Assembly (NCBI GenBank): GCA_902623255.1
Contig: CACNSY010000002.1
Coordinates: forward strand, 1-64,000
Source of the DNA: an uncultured Alphaproteobacteria bacterium
Lineage (GTDB): Bacteria > Pseudomonadota > Alphaproteobacteria > HIMB59 > GCA-002718135
DNA: 64,000 nucleotides
Direction: 5' to 3'
Part shown: positions 1 through 12,802 of the stretch, in pieces
How positions within the stretch are numbered: position 1 is the first letter of the stretch
Layout of the letters: every line of letters begins with the position of its first letter
Notes under the pieces: model-generated
Told to the model about the DNA's origin: nothing
The model's input: only the letters and a program-made list of their open reading frames with translations
The model's database searches: none
Program-made: the position numbers and the translations under genes

Positions 1-668
1 TGTTTCTTTGTATCTTCAATACTGCTTACATTTGGCAACATAGGCACATTAGCATTTTTATAATCATTGTATCTATATACTGATAGAGCCCAAAAATGAG
101 GCGGGGTCCAAAAAAATATAATTACAAATAAACTAATTGGTAAGAAATTTAATTCAGGAACAACTGCTGTCCATCCAATAATTGGAGGAATTGCTCCTGC
201 TGCTCCTCCAATAACTATATTTAATGAGGTTGTTCGTTTAAGCCAAAATGTGTAGATAAATACATAAAAAAGAATTGTAAAAAGAAGTAAACTTGTTGCT
301 AATGAATTTGAGAACCATTGCATCAAAATTAAAGAAATAGTTCCTGTTAGTATTCCTGCTACTAAGGCTTCATTTTTTGAAACTATTCCGAGTGGAATTG
401 GTCTTAGTTTTGTTCTTTCCATAGTTTTATCAATGTCTTCATCAAACCACATATTGATTGCTGCTGAAGAACCCGCTCCAAGTGCAATAGCAACAATTAC
501 AAAAAAACTGTTTAGAAATGTTATCTGCCCTGGCGCCAAAAACATTCCAACAAAAGCTGTAAAGATAACCAAGGACATAACCCTTGGTTTCATTAGTTCG
601 AAATAGCCTTTCAATTTTCTTAAAAGAAAATTATTGCTATAACCAGCTTCTAAGGATTTAGCATCCAC
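1..668 (-). CDS. ctaB: Protoheme IX farnesyltransferase (heme O synthase), C-terminus cut by window edge
   Basis: Not in ORF track; manual minus-strand translation from GTG at 668: VDAKSLEAGYSNNFLLRKLKGYFELMKPRVMSLVIFTAFVG...SSAAINMWFDEDIDKTMERTKLRPIP...YKNANVPMLPNVSSIEDTKK, a UbiA-family heme O synthase pattern, adjacent to coxA. Confidence 0.93.
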   Translation of the reverse strand, partial: MDAKSLEAGYSNNFLLRKLKGYFELMKPRVMSLVIFTAFVGMFLAPGQITFLNSFFVIVAIALGAGSSAAINMWFDEDIDKTMERTKLRPIPLGIVSKNEALVAGILTGTISLILMQWFSNSLATSLLLFTILFYVFIYTFWLKRTTSLNIVIGGAAGAIPPIIGWTAVVPELNFLPISLFVIIFFWTPPHFWALSVYRYNDYKNANVPMLPNVSSIEDTKK

Positions 669-673
669 TTAAA

Positions 674-3083
<2,410 letters not shown>

Positions 3084-3181
3084 CTTAATTAGTTATTGTA
3101 TACACTAATAAATAAATTATTCAGTAAATTAACCAGTGATTTAGTGGCAAAATTCTAGGACAGGTTGTCGCTCATTATGAT

Positions 3182-3913
3182 TTATTCTATAACCGATTGA
3201 ATAGAAAAAATTGCAGCTGTAGTTGCAGTGTCTGATCGTAGAATTCTTTTTCCTAAAGAGACGGATATACATGAAGACAAAGAAGAGATGGTTCTTCGTT
3301 CCTTTTCAGAAAAACCACCTTCAGGTCCAATAATGACAGACCATTTTTTGTATTTTTTTGCTTCATTAATTAATGCATTGTAAATATTTGGTAAATTTTC
3401 ATTTCCTTCGTCGCAAAATACTAACCCTCTATCAGATGGAAAATTGTCAACTAAATCATCTAGTTTAATTGTTTTTTCTAAAGTCGGAATTGACAATCTC
3501 TCAGATTGTTCTGATGCTTCAATAATATTTAATTCAAAATTTTTAGAATTTATTTTTGATTGATTTGTATATTCTGTCAAAATTGGAATAAATCTAGAGA
3601 TGCCAAGCTCGGTAGCTTTTTGAATTGTGATATTCATTCTATAAGATTTGATTGGAGCAAATATTAGCCATAAATCAGATTCTTTAGGAATATCTCTCAA
3701 TTTGTTTTGTATTTGTAAAACAATGTTATCTCTATTGATAGAAATTACTTTAGATAGCCATTCACCTGTCAAACCATCGAATAAATTTATGTTATCTTCT
3801 TTTTTGATTCTAAGAACATTTTTCAGAAAGTGGTGCTGCTTATTTTTTATATAAATTAAAATATTAGCTGATAATTTTTTTGATACAAATAATCGTGTTT
3901 TAGACATTTTCAT
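3182..3913 (-). CDS. rsmE: 16S rRNA (uracil1498-N3)-methyltransferase RsmE
   Basis: SPOUT motif IGPEGGFSEKE...SLGKRILRSDTATTAAI. Confidence 0.93.
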   Translation of the reverse strand: MKMSKTRLFVSKKLSANILIYIKNKQHHFLKNVLRIKKEDNINLFDGLTGEWLSKVISINRDNIVLQIQNKLRDIPKESDLWLIFAPIKSYRMNITIQKATELGISRFIPILTEYTNQSKINSKNFELNIIEASEQSERLSIPTLEKTIKLDDLVDNFPSDRGLVFCDEGNENLPNIYNALINEAKKYKKWSVIIGPEGGFSEKERRTISSLSSCISVSLGKRILRSDTATTAAIFSIQSVIE

Positions 3914-3948
3914 TACAATAGTTTAGAATTATAACATTATATTCATAT

Positions 3949-4812
3949 ATGTGGGATAACTTAGTTGTAAAAAAAATATTTGATTACTGTGAGTTAATCA
4001 GACTTAACAAACCTATTGGCTTCCTTCTATTAATGTGGCCTTGCTGGTTTGGTTTAGCGCTACTAAAAACAGAAACTTCTAAACTAATATTTTGGTATTT
4101 ACTTTTTTTAATTGGTTCTTTTTTAATGAGAAGTGCGGGTTGTATAATTAATGACATTACTGATATTGATTTTGATCAAAAAGTTACACGTACTAAATTT
4201 AGACCTTTAGCATCAAAAAAGATTTCTATTACTGAAGCGATATTATTATTATTAATATTATTGGTAATTAGTTTTTTCATTCTTCTCGAGTTTAATTTTA
4301 AATCAATTGTATTAGGTTTGTTAAGTGTGCCATTTGTTATTTTATATCCTTTTATGAAAAGAATAACTTTCTTCCCACAATTATTCCTTGGAATTATTTT
4401 TAGTTGGGGTGTGCTAATAGTTTCAATGCAATTTAATACGCGCATTACATTTGATTTTCTTTTATTGTATTTTGTATGTATTTTTTGGACATTAGCATAT
4501 GATACAATTTATGCCTACCAAGATAGGTCAGATGATGTTTTAAATAAAATCAAATCTACTGCAGTTTATTTTGATAAAAATGGTAAAAGATTTGTTCAAA
4601 CATGCTATCTTATTATCTTATTTATATTGTCTTATTTCGTATGGAATTCCTCAAATTTTTTACTTAGTTCAATTATTATAGCCACTATTGCAATTTGTAC
4701 GTATATAGCAATTCAGAAATGGGATATAACATCACCGTTAAGTTCAAATTATTATTTCAGACAAAATAATATTTTTGCAATTATGTTATTTTTACTTTTA
4801 CATACTTTTTAA
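3949..4812 (+). CDS. ubiA: 4-hydroxybenzoate polyprenyltransferase UbiA
   Basis: RLNKPIGFLLLMWPCWFGL, NDITDIDFDQKVTRTKFRPLAS, DTIYAYQDRSDD motifs. Confidence 0.93.
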   Translation: MWDNLVVKKIFDYCELIRLNKPIGFLLLMWPCWFGLALLKTETSKLIFWYLLFLIGSFLMRSAGCIINDITDIDFDQKVTRTKFRPLASKKISITEAILLLLILLVISFFILLEFNFKSIVLGLLSVPFVILYPFMKRITFFPQLFLGIIFSWGVLIVSMQFNTRITFDFLLLYFVCIFWTLAYDTIYAYQDRSDDVLNKIKSTAVYFDKNGKRFVQTCYLIILFILSYFVWNSSNFLLSSIIIATIAICTYIAIQKWDITSPLSSNYYFRQNNIFAIMLFLLLHTF

Positions 4813-6560
4813 TGTCTTCAGATAAAAAACAGTCAGTTACTTCAAGAATAGTTTTTCATTACTTAATGAGTCATAAACTTAAAATAATATTAGCTTTATT
4901 GATGATGGTTATCTCAGCAGCAGCAACAGGTTTACATGCTTGGTTAGTAAGACCTGCGCTTGATGAAGTCTTAATCAAAGGGAATAAAGAAATGTTATTT
5001 TTAATTCCAATTGCAATTATTATAGTGACACTCTGTAAAGGATTGGCAACATATACTCACTCTTATCAAATGAGTAAAGTTGCACATTCTATTATTGCAA
5101 AACTACAAACTCAGATGTTTGAAAAACTTATGTATTTGAATATGAAATTTTATAATGACTCTAAGTCAGGTAATTTAATTTCAAGACTCATCAATGATAC
5201 TTACTACTTAAGACTTGCAATAGTTAAATCTGTAACAGGAATTATAAAAGATGTTTTAGTTATTATTTTTTTACTAGGTAATATGTTTTACCAAAGCTGG
5301 ACTCTAACTCTTTTTGCTTTTTTTGCATTCCCTTTAGCAATATGGCCCATAAGAAAAATTGGAAAGAGTATAAGAAAAATTACTTACACTATCCAAAACG
5401 AAATTGCAGTTTTTTCTAATGTATTAGCGGAGAGCATTAAAGGTATTAGACAAGTAAAAGCATACTCACGAGAAAACTATGAAAAACAAAGAGCTTTTGA
5501 AACAATTAGTTTCATTCAAAAATATTTTACAAAATCTGCTTTTATTAGCAATCGCTTAAGCCCTTTGATGGAATTTATTGGAAGTTTAGCTGTAGCACTC
5601 TCCATTTATGCTGGGGGTGTTTTTGTCTTAAATGAAAGTATGACAACAGGTCAATTTATGAGTTTTTTAGTAAGTCTTCTTCTAGCTTATCAACCGGTAA
5701 AGGCACTTGGCAATCTAAATATTAGTGTACAAGAAGGACTAGCTGGAGCTGAGAGAATTTTTAAACTTTTAGATACAAGCGAAAAAAATATGGAAAATAT
5801 TTCTCCAAAAAAAACCATAGATCTAGATGGAGACATTGTTTTTAAAGACGTTTCATTTGCATATAATGATAATACAGTACTTGATAAAATAAGTTTAAGA
5901 ATACCAAAAGGAAAAAAAATTGCATTAGTTGGCTTATCAGGATCTGGTAAATCAACGATAGCAAATATAATTTTGCGATTATATGATAATTATTCAGGCT
6001 CTATATTAATTAATTCTAAAGATATAAAAGAACTAGATCTAACAGATGTAAGAAATAGTGTTTCAATAGTTACTCAAGAAACAATTTTATTTAATGAGAG
6101 TATATTTAATAATATTAAATATGGGAACCTTGAAGCAACTGATGAAGAGATTAGTTTAGTTGCTAAAAATGCTGGGGTAAATAGTTTTTCAGAAGAATTG
6201 GATCAAAAACTACACACTGTTATTGGAGAAAACGGTATAAAATTATCAGGTGGACAACGACAAAGAATTGCTATTGCCCGAGCTCTAATAAAAGATGCAC
6301 CACTTTTAATTATGGATGAAGCTACATCTTCTTTAGATAATATAACTGAAAATCAAATTCATGAAACAATAAATAATCTTATGAATAATAAAACCAAATT
6401 AATAATTGCACATAGATTAAGCACGATAGAAGACGCAGACATTATCTATGTTTTAGATAAAGGCAAAATTGAAAGTCAAGGAAGACATGAAGAGTTAATT
6501 TCTAAATCAACCATTTATAAAAAGTTACAACTACGAGAACAGTTGGAAAATGAGTTTTAA
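4812..6560 (+). CDS. msbA: ABC transporter, fused TMD-NBD, MsbA-like lipid A/lipid flippase
   Basis: Walker A GLSGSGKST, signature LSGGQRQRIAIARAL, type-1 exporter TMD; starts a block of lipid A genes. Confidence 0.85.
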   Translation: MSSDKKQSVTSRIVFHYLMSHKLKIILALLMMVISAAATGLHAWLVRPALDEVLIKGNKEMLFLIPIAIIIVTLCKGLATYTHSYQMSKVAHSIIAKLQTQMFEKLMYLNMKFYNDSKSGNLISRLINDTYYLRLAIVKSVTGIIKDVLVIIFLLGNMFYQSWTLTLFAFFAFPLAIWPIRKIGKSIRKITYTIQNEIAVFSNVLAESIKGIRQVKAYSRENYEKQRAFETISFIQKYFTKSAFISNRLSPLMEFIGSLAVALSIYAGGVFVLNESMTTGQFMSFLVSLLLAYQPVKALGNLNISVQEGLAGAERIFKLLDTSEKNMENISPKKTIDLDGDIVFKDVSFAYNDNTVLDKISLRIPKGKKIALVGLSGSGKSTIANIILRLYDNYSGSILINSKDIKELDLTDVRNSVSIVTQETILFNESIFNNIKYGNLEATDEEISLVAKNAGVNSFSEELDQKLHTVIGENGIKLSGGQRQRIAIARALIKDAPLLIMDEATSSLDNITENQIHETINNLMNNKTKLIIAHRLSTIEDADIIYVLDKGKIESQGRHEELISKSTIYKKLQLREQLENEF

Positions 6561-7221
6561 AAAAAAAATTTTTAAATTTTCTATATCTCAGAAAATTTTG
6601 GCATTTATAGGTTATCTATATATCTTATTCGTATGTTTCACCTCTAAAATACAGATTATAAACTCTGAGTTACCAGAAAAATTGTGGAGAGAGAATAAAC
6701 CTTTTATTTTAGCATTTTGGCATGGTCAATTGATGATGATAGGATATGTATGGAAAAGTAAAGCTGTGTTAAATATGTTAGCATCTAGCCATAGTGATGG
6801 TCGATTTGGTGCATATATTGCAGGTCATTTTAATTTAAAAAATGTTTCTATAATGTCAAAAAATAAATCACCTTCATTAAGGAAAGTATTTAAAATATTA
6901 AAAGATAGAAATTATATTGGTATTACTCCTGATGGACCAAGAGGACCCAATAAAAAAGTTTCAGAAGGAGTTATAAAAATTGCAATTCATTCTCAAGTCC
7001 CGATTATACCACTTGGTTTTGCTTCAAATAAAAATCTTAAACTTAAATCTTGGGACTCATTTTTAATTACATATCCATTTTCAAGATGTAGATTTGTCTG
7101 GGGTGAACCAATTACTATTCCTTCTTCTACTAAAGATGATGATTTAGACAAATATAAGAATTTCTTGGAAGAAAAAATTAATGATTGCATGGAGTCAGCA
7201 GAAAAAAATCTAAATGCTTAG
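6550..7221 (+). CDS. DUF374 lysophospholipid acyltransferase family protein
   Basis: AFWHGQLMM, SSHSDGRFGAY, ITPDGPRGPNKKVSEGVIKIA typical of DUF374. Confidence 0.88.
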   Translation: MSFKKKIFKFSISQKILAFIGYLYILFVCFTSKIQIINSELPEKLWRENKPFILAFWHGQLMMIGYVWKSKAVLNMLASSHSDGRFGAYIAGHFNLKNVSIMSKNKSPSLRKVFKILKDRNYIGITPDGPRGPNKKVSEGVIKIAIHSQVPIIPLGFASNKNLKLKSWDSFLITYPFSRCRFVWGEPITIPSSTKDDDLDKYKNFLEEKINDCMESAEKNLNA

Positions 7222-8434
7222 AATATATCAAATACTCAGTACTCTTCTCATACCAGTAATTATTTTGAATATATTGATTAGGATTTATAGAAAAAAAGAG
7301 GATAGACTAAGATTTATTGAAAGGTTTGGAAAACCAACAGTAAAAAAAAATAATGAGAAAAAAATTTTATGGATACATGCAGCAAGTATTGGTGAATTTA
7401 AATCTTCAGATTTAATTATAGAAAGATATCATAAAGTATTTGATATTTTAGTTACTACAACAACAAAATCTTCAGCAGAATATATTGAGGAGTTTTATAA
7501 AAATAAAATTATCCATCAATACATCCCATTTGATGTCTCTCTGTGGTGTTCAAGATTTTTAAACTTTTGGAAGCCAAATCTGATTCTATGGATAGAGTCA
7601 GATATTTGGCCAAATATGCTTAATAAAATTAGAGCTAAAAATATCAATTGTTTATATGTAAATGCAAGAATTTCTCCAACTTCTTTTAAAAAATGGAAAA
7701 GTACAAAAAATTTCTACAGAAATTCATTAAAGAGTTTTAAAAAAATTTTTGCACAAAGCAAAGATGACAAAAAAAGAATTCAAGAATTAACAAACTTACA
7801 AATTGACTATATTGGAAATTTAAAATTAGCTAAGAATAAAAATAATTCTTCAATAAATAAAGATCAATCAAATACAATTATGATTGCAAGTACTCATTCT
7901 AATGAAGAAAAAGAAATAATTAAATGTATTAAAAAAACAATACATGAATTTAATTTAAAAATTTATCTTGCACCAAGGCATCCAGAAAGAATTGGTACAA
8001 TTAAGCAAGAATTAAATAAAGAGGGATTTAATATTTCTATAGAATCTAAAAAAGAAATTGAAGAAAATAATATCGTAGTAATTGATAGTTTTGGAAAATT
8101 AGATCAATATTTTAAAATTAGTGATTTAGTTATTTTAGGTGGTTCTTTTTTAAAAAATATTGGCGGACATAATCCTATAGAGCCTGCAAGTTATGGATGT
8201 GCTATTATTAGCGGTAATTATGTTGATAATTGGACTAATATTTATGAAGATATGGTAAAAGCAAATTCATGTATAATGGTAAATAAGTTTGAAGATATTG
8301 ATGTAAAGATGAAAGAATTACTAAATAATAATTTTGAAGTAAAAAAAATTCAAGCAAATGCAATTGAGTTTTCTAATAGATCTTTCTTTGAAAAAGAAAT
8401 GCTTTTCAAAAACATAGAAAAGTACATTAATTAA
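7214..8434 (+). CDS. waaA: 3-deoxy-D-manno-octulosonic acid transferase (KdtA/WaaA)
   Basis: WIHAASIGEFKSSD, LWIESDIWPN, GGSFLKNIGGHNPIEPASYG. Confidence 0.92.
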   Translation: MLRIYQILSTLLIPVIILNILIRIYRKKEDRLRFIERFGKPTVKKNNEKKILWIHAASIGEFKSSDLIIERYHKVFDILVTTTTKSSAEYIEEFYKNKIIHQYIPFDVSLWCSRFLNFWKPNLILWIESDIWPNMLNKIRAKNINCLYVNARISPTSFKKWKSTKNFYRNSLKSFKKIFAQSKDDKKRIQELTNLQIDYIGNLKLAKNKNNSSINKDQSNTIMIASTHSNEEKEIIKCIKKTIHEFNLKIYLAPRHPERIGTIKQELNKEGFNISIESKKEIEENNIVVIDSFGKLDQYFKISDLVILGGSFLKNIGGHNPIEPASYGCAIISGNYVDNWTNIYEDMVKANSCIMVNKFEDIDVKMKELLNNNFEVKKIQANAIEFSNRSFFEKEMLFKNIEKYIN

Positions 8435-8435
8435 A

Positions 8436-9434
8436 ATGCTTAAAGCTCCTAAATTTTGGTATAAAAAAAATGACACATACTTATCAAATTCTTTATACCC
8501 ACTCTCATTACTATTTAGATTTGGAACTAAAATAAGAAATTTTGTAAGTAGAAAAACATCTTCTGAAATTCCTGTAATTTGTATTGGGAATATAGTGGTG
8601 GGAGGTGCTGGTAAAACACCTGTTGCATTAAAAATTGGAAATTTATTAAAACTTAATGGATACAATCCACACTTTGTTTCAAGGGGTTATGGTGGAGTTG
8701 AAACATCTAATGTTCTCGTTAAAGAGTGGCATTCGGCAAAAAGTGTTGGAGATGAATCCTTGTTGCTAGCTGAAGTTGCTCCAACTTGGATTGGTCAAGA
8801 TAGAAATAAATCTTTTATTTTAGCTAAAGAAAAAGGTGCTGACTGTATAATTATGGATGATGGCTTTCAAAATCCAACTCTTCAAAAAGATTTTTCAATT
8901 ATAGTAATTAATGGTGAACAAGGATTTGGAAATAAACGAGTTATTCCTTCTGGACCTCTTAGGGAAAGCATATCAAGAGGTATTTCCAGAGCAAATTTAG
9001 TAATTGTAATTGGTGAAATTGCTCAAGATGTTAAAGATAAAATTCCTAGCACTGTTCCTATTATTCATGCAAAATTTCAAATTAGTACAGATAATAAAAT
9101 TTATAAAAACCAAAAAGTAACAGCTTTTGCAGGCATTGCTTATCCTGAAAAATTTTATAATTCACTAAGTGAACAAGGCGCTATTTTAGAAAAAAAAATT
9201 AGCTATCCAGATCATCATATATTTGATGAAAATGACATGTTAAATCTTGCAGAAAATGCCAATCTTACAAAATCTGTATTGGTTACTACAAAAAAAGATT
9301 TTGTAAGAATACCAAAATCATATCGTTCTTTAGTCAGCACACTTAATGGTGAAATCAAATTTGAAGATGAAAATTTGCTAAAAGAGATTTTAAGTAATGT
9401 ACTAGAAAATAAAATTAATGATTTAGCAATATGA
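8436..9434 (+). CDS. lpxK: Tetraacyldisaccharide 4'-kinase
   Basis: GNIVVGGAGKTPVALKIG P-loop, SRGYGG, DDGFQNPTLQKDF. Confidence 0.95.
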   Translation: MLKAPKFWYKKNDTYLSNSLYPLSLLFRFGTKIRNFVSRKTSSEIPVICIGNIVVGGAGKTPVALKIGNLLKLNGYNPHFVSRGYGGVETSNVLVKEWHSAKSVGDESLLLAEVAPTWIGQDRNKSFILAKEKGADCIIMDDGFQNPTLQKDFSIIVINGEQGFGNKRVIPSGPLRESISRGISRANLVIVIGEIAQDVKDKIPSTVPIIHAKFQISTDNKIYKNQKVTAFAGIAYPEKFYNSLSEQGAILEKKISYPDHHIFDENDMLNLAENANLTKSVLVTTKKDFVRIPKSYRSLVSTLNGEIKFEDENLLKEILSNVLENKINDLAI

Positions 9435-10294
9435 AACAGATAATTTACTTTCTACAGTATATTGGATTTATTTTTATTTATTTTTTATATAAGATTTTAC
9501 CACTCAATCTATCTTTGAAAGTCTCATCATTTTTATTTAGAACTTTTGGCAAATTTTCACGAGCCAACAAAACAGCTATAAATAACTGTAAGTATGTTTT
9601 CCCAAATCTTAAAGATGAAGAAATACAGAATATTATTAAAAAAAGTTGGAACAATCTTGGAATTACAATTTGTGAACTTTTAAGAATAAATGATATTTTT
9701 ATTAAAAATAAAATTAAATATATCAATCTTGAAAATATAGAAGATTTTATTAAAAACAAAAAACAAGCAATTTTTATTAGTATTCATCAATCTAATTGGG
9801 AAGTATTAGTTCCAGGTTTAGATAGAATTGGAATTAATATTGGTGGCATTTATCGGCATATAAACAATAATTTTATTGATAAACTAATACTTAATATTAG
9901 ACAAAATTCTCTTGTTTCTAAAAATAGCTTTTACACTCCCAAAGGTAAGAAAAGTGCTAAAGATGTTGTTGATGCAATAAATAATTCTTTATCAATTGTA
10001 TTATTAATAGATCAAAAAGACTCCTCAGGAGAAGAAGTAATGTTTTTTAATAAAAAAGTTAAAACACAAACAGGTTTTTTAAAAATAGCTAGAAAATATA
10101 ACTTACCAATAATTCCAATACAAAATAAAAGAATTGATAATGGGAATATTGAGCTAACATTTTTAGAGCCACTTTATCATAATAATTTAGAAATTAATGA
10201 TACTCAGATGATGGAGGAAATTCATATTAAGATTGAACAGTGGATTAAAGCAGAACCTAGTCAGTGGTTCTGGCAGCATAAAAGATTTAGTTAA
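9431..10294 (+). CDS. lpxL: Lipid A biosynthesis lauroyl/myristoyl acyltransferase family (LpxL/HtrB)
   Basis: HQSNWE acyltransferase motif, DQKDSSGEEVMFFNKKVKTQTGFLKIA; follows lpxK. Confidence 0.88.
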   Translation: MKQIIYFLQYIGFIFIYFLYKILPLNLSLKVSSFLFRTFGKFSRANKTAINNCKYVFPNLKDEEIQNIIKKSWNNLGITICELLRINDIFIKNKIKYINLENIEDFIKNKKQAIFISIHQSNWEVLVPGLDRIGINIGGIYRHINNNFIDKLILNIRQNSLVSKNSFYTPKGKKSAKDVVDAINNSLSIVLLIDQKDSSGEEVMFFNKKVKTQTGFLKIARKYNLPIIPIQNKRIDNGNIELTFLEPLYHNNLEINDTQMMEEIHIKIEQWIKAEPSQWFWQHKRFS

Positions 10295-11618
10295 TTTTTG
10301 TTACTTTTATATCAATTGTACCATCAATAAGTTTCACTGATAATTGATCGTCTGTAGTAATTTTTTTACTTGTCTTAACAATTTTCTTTTTATTCATCAA
10401 AATTGAGTATCCTTTTTTAAGATTTGAAGAAATAGAATTGGAATTGAGTAATCTTATATTAGACTTATATTTTTCAAGCTTATCTTTGTAATTATTGGCT
10501 ATATTCAAATTAAGATTTTTTGAAAGATTATTAATCTTTGTTTGTCTTAAGTTTATTGATGAATCTGGTGAAATAATAGATTTTCCCAGGTTAAGAAGTT
10601 TCAATTTTGATATACTAAATTTATTTTCAATTGATAAAGTTAAATTTTTAAAATCATCTAAAAGCTTCTCCTTATAATTATTAACTATCAAGCTTGGAGA
10701 TTTAAGAAATTTATTTAAATATTCATAATTTTCTTTTTTGGATTGAATTTGTGAATTTACTTTTGTGTTTAATCTAAGTTTTAAATTTTTAATTTTTTCT
10801 ATTAATTCAAATCTAACTGGGGTAGCTTTTTCAGCTGCTGCAGTTGGTGTAGAAGCTCTCAAATCTGATACTAAATCAATAATTGTTGTATCTGTTTCAT
10901 GACCTATTGCTGAAATAATTGGTATCTCTGATTTAAAAACACTTGTAGCAAGATTTTCATCATTAAATGCCATTAGGTCTTCAGTACTGCCTCCACCTCT
11001 AGCAACAATAAGAATATCTGGTTTACTAGATTTAAGTTTATTGAAACCTTCGATAGCATTTATAATACTATCTGCTGAATCAACACCCTGAACAGAAACA
11101 GGCCATATATCTAATGGCATTGGAAATCGATCATTCACCCTATTAATTATGTCATGTACTACAGAGCCAGTGGGAGAGGTAATAATACCTAATCTCTCAG
11201 GCAAAAAAGGTAATGGGATTTTTTTATCTTCATCAAAATAGCCTTTTTTTTGAAGTCTTTTTTTTCTTTCTTCAATAAGTTTTAAAAGTGCCCCCTCTCC
11301 TGCAATTTCAATTTTATCAATATCTATTTGGTAAGTAGTTTTATAGCGAGACCAAGTGGTGATTCTCCCAGTTGCTATTATTTCTAGTCCTATTTCTGGA
11401 TTTATATCTAAATATTTTTTTTTCTGATCCCAGATAACTCCACTTAAAATTGAATCTTCGTCTTTAAGTGTTAGATAAATTTGCCCTCTTGTTGCAGTTT
11501 TAACTTCAGAAATTTCTCCTTTAATTCTTACATAATTAAAATTGGACTCAATTACTTCTTTAAATGCTTGATTAAATTCTGAAACTTCAAACTCTGGTAT
11601 ATTAATTTTATCTATCAC
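10287..11618 (-). CDS. xseA: Exodeoxyribonuclease VII large subunit
   Basis: OB-fold N-term (VRIKGEISEVK), GIITSPTGSVVHDI, ARGGGSTEDLMAFNDE, IGHETDTTIIDLVSDLRASTPTAAAE. Confidence 0.95.
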   Translation of the reverse strand: MIDKINIPEFEVSEFNQAFKEVIESNFNYVRIKGEISEVKTATRGQIYLTLKDEDSILSGVIWDQKKKYLDINPEIGLEIIATGRITTWSRYKTTYQIDIDKIEIAGEGALLKLIEERKKRLQKKGYFDEDKKIPLPFLPERLGIITSPTGSVVHDIINRVNDRFPMPLDIWPVSVQGVDSADSIINAIEGFNKLKSSKPDILIVARGGGSTEDLMAFNDENLATSVFKSEIPIISAIGHETDTTIIDLVSDLRASTPTAAAEKATPVRFELIEKIKNLKLRLNTKVNSQIQSKKENYEYLNKFLKSPSLIVNNYKEKLLDDFKNLTLSIENKFSISKLKLLNLGKSIISPDSSINLRQTKINNLSKNLNLNIANNYKDKLEKYKSNIRLLNSNSISSNLKKGYSILMNKKKIVKTSKKITTDDQLSVKLIDGTIDIKVTKIN

Positions 11619-12075
11619 TTTTATTTTTAAAAAATTTTTTTAATAAATTACTACATTCTTTTTCCATAATGCCACCATAAATAGTTGGCATAAATATATT
11701 TTGTCTTTGAAAAGCAACTCGAAGTTTTTCAATTCCTCCATTTTTTTCATCATACGCTCCAAAATATAGATCTTTAATATGTACTTCACTTATTGCGCTA
11801 GCACACATTGTGCATGGTTCCAAGGTAACAAATAATGTCATATTTTCTAAATATTTAAGTTTTAGTTTTTCGCAAGTTTCCTGAATAAGATTTAATTCAC
11901 AATGTTTGATAGCATTTTTATTTTTATTTATTGTGTTGTAGCTTCTGGCTACAATCTTGTTTGTTGTATTATCAACAATTATTCCTCCAATTGGAACCTC
12001 ATTTAGATTATAAGCTTTGTCTGCTTCAATAATTGCTTCTTTCATAAAAAAATCAACGTTCATTCTGGAACACAC
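11608..12075 (-). CDS. tadA: tRNA-specific adenosine deaminase TadA (nucleoside deaminase family)
   Basis: Zn motif HCE...TLEPCTMCASAIS; VPIGGIIVDN. Confidence 0.88.
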   Translation of the reverse strand: MCSRMNVDFFMKEAIIEADKAYNLNEVPIGGIIVDNTTNKIVARSYNTINKNKNAIKHCELNLIQETCEKLKLKYLENMTLFVTLEPCTMCASAISEVHIKDLYFGAYDEKNGGIEKLRVAFQRQNIFMPTIYGGIMEKECSNLLKKFFKNKSDR

Positions 12076-12103
12076 TTATGTTGTACATTATAGTTGAATT
12101 ATA

Positions 12104-12802
12104 ATGAAAAAACCAATTATTGGAATAACTCTTGATAGTGAAAAAAAGAAAACATACTCAAAATTTCCATGGTATGCATTGAGGGAAAATTACTTAACTT
12201 CCTTAACAAAATTTAATGCTATTCCATTTCCTTTGTTACATGAAATAAAATATATTGATGATTTTTGTCATTTAATTGATGGTTTAATTATTACTGGAGG
12301 AGATTTCGATATTCATCCTAAATTATATAAAACAAGTAATACTCAATCTAAAAATATTAAAAATAAGAGAACAAATTTTGAATTAAATATTTTCAATAAA
12401 TTTTTAAAATACAACAAACCTATATTAGGAATTTGTGGTGGTGCACAACTTATCAATGTTGCATGTGGTGGAACATTAATACAAGATTTAAAAAGAGATC
12501 CAATAAACCATGAACAAGTGAATCCAAGAAATCAAATTAGTCATAGTGTTAATATTTCAAAAAATACTCAACTACATAAAATATGTGGGGTTCAAAAAAT
12601 AAATGTTAATAGTGCACATCATCAGTCAATAAAAAAAGTGGGTAAGGACTTAAATGTTTCGTGTGCAGCAAATGATGGTGTTATTGAAGGTATAGAGCAT
12701 AAAAAACACAAATGGTGTATTGGCTTACAATGGCATCCTGAATTTTTAATAACAAAATATGATATAAAAATAATCAAAAATTTTATTAGTAAAACAAAGT
12801 GA
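12104..12802 (+). CDS. Class I glutamine amidotransferase, peptidase C26 (gamma-glutamyl-GABA hydrolase, PuuD-like)
   Basis: LIITGGDFDIHPKLY, GICGGAQLINVACGGTLIQDL, GLQWHPEF. Confidence 0.87.
   Translation: MKKPIIGITLDSEKKKTYSKFPWYALRENYLTSLTKFNAIPFPLLHEIKYIDDFCHLIDGLIITGGDFDIHPKLYKTSNTQSKNIKNKRTNFELNIFNKFLKYNKPILGICGGAQLINVACGGTLIQDLKRDPINHEQVNPRNQISHSVNISKNTQLHKICGVQKINVNSAHHQSIKKVGKDLNVSCAANDGVIEGIEHKKHKWCIGLQWHPEFLITKYDIKIIKNFISKTK

Noticed and set aside
3084-3181. Possible ncRNA in the coxB-rsmE gap
   Set aside because: No stable structure or known RNA motif seen; better explained as the promoter/leader region of coxB.
8321-8665. Minus-strand 114-aa ORF spanning waaA/lpxK junction
   Set aside because: Antisense to two confident overlapping lipid A genes.
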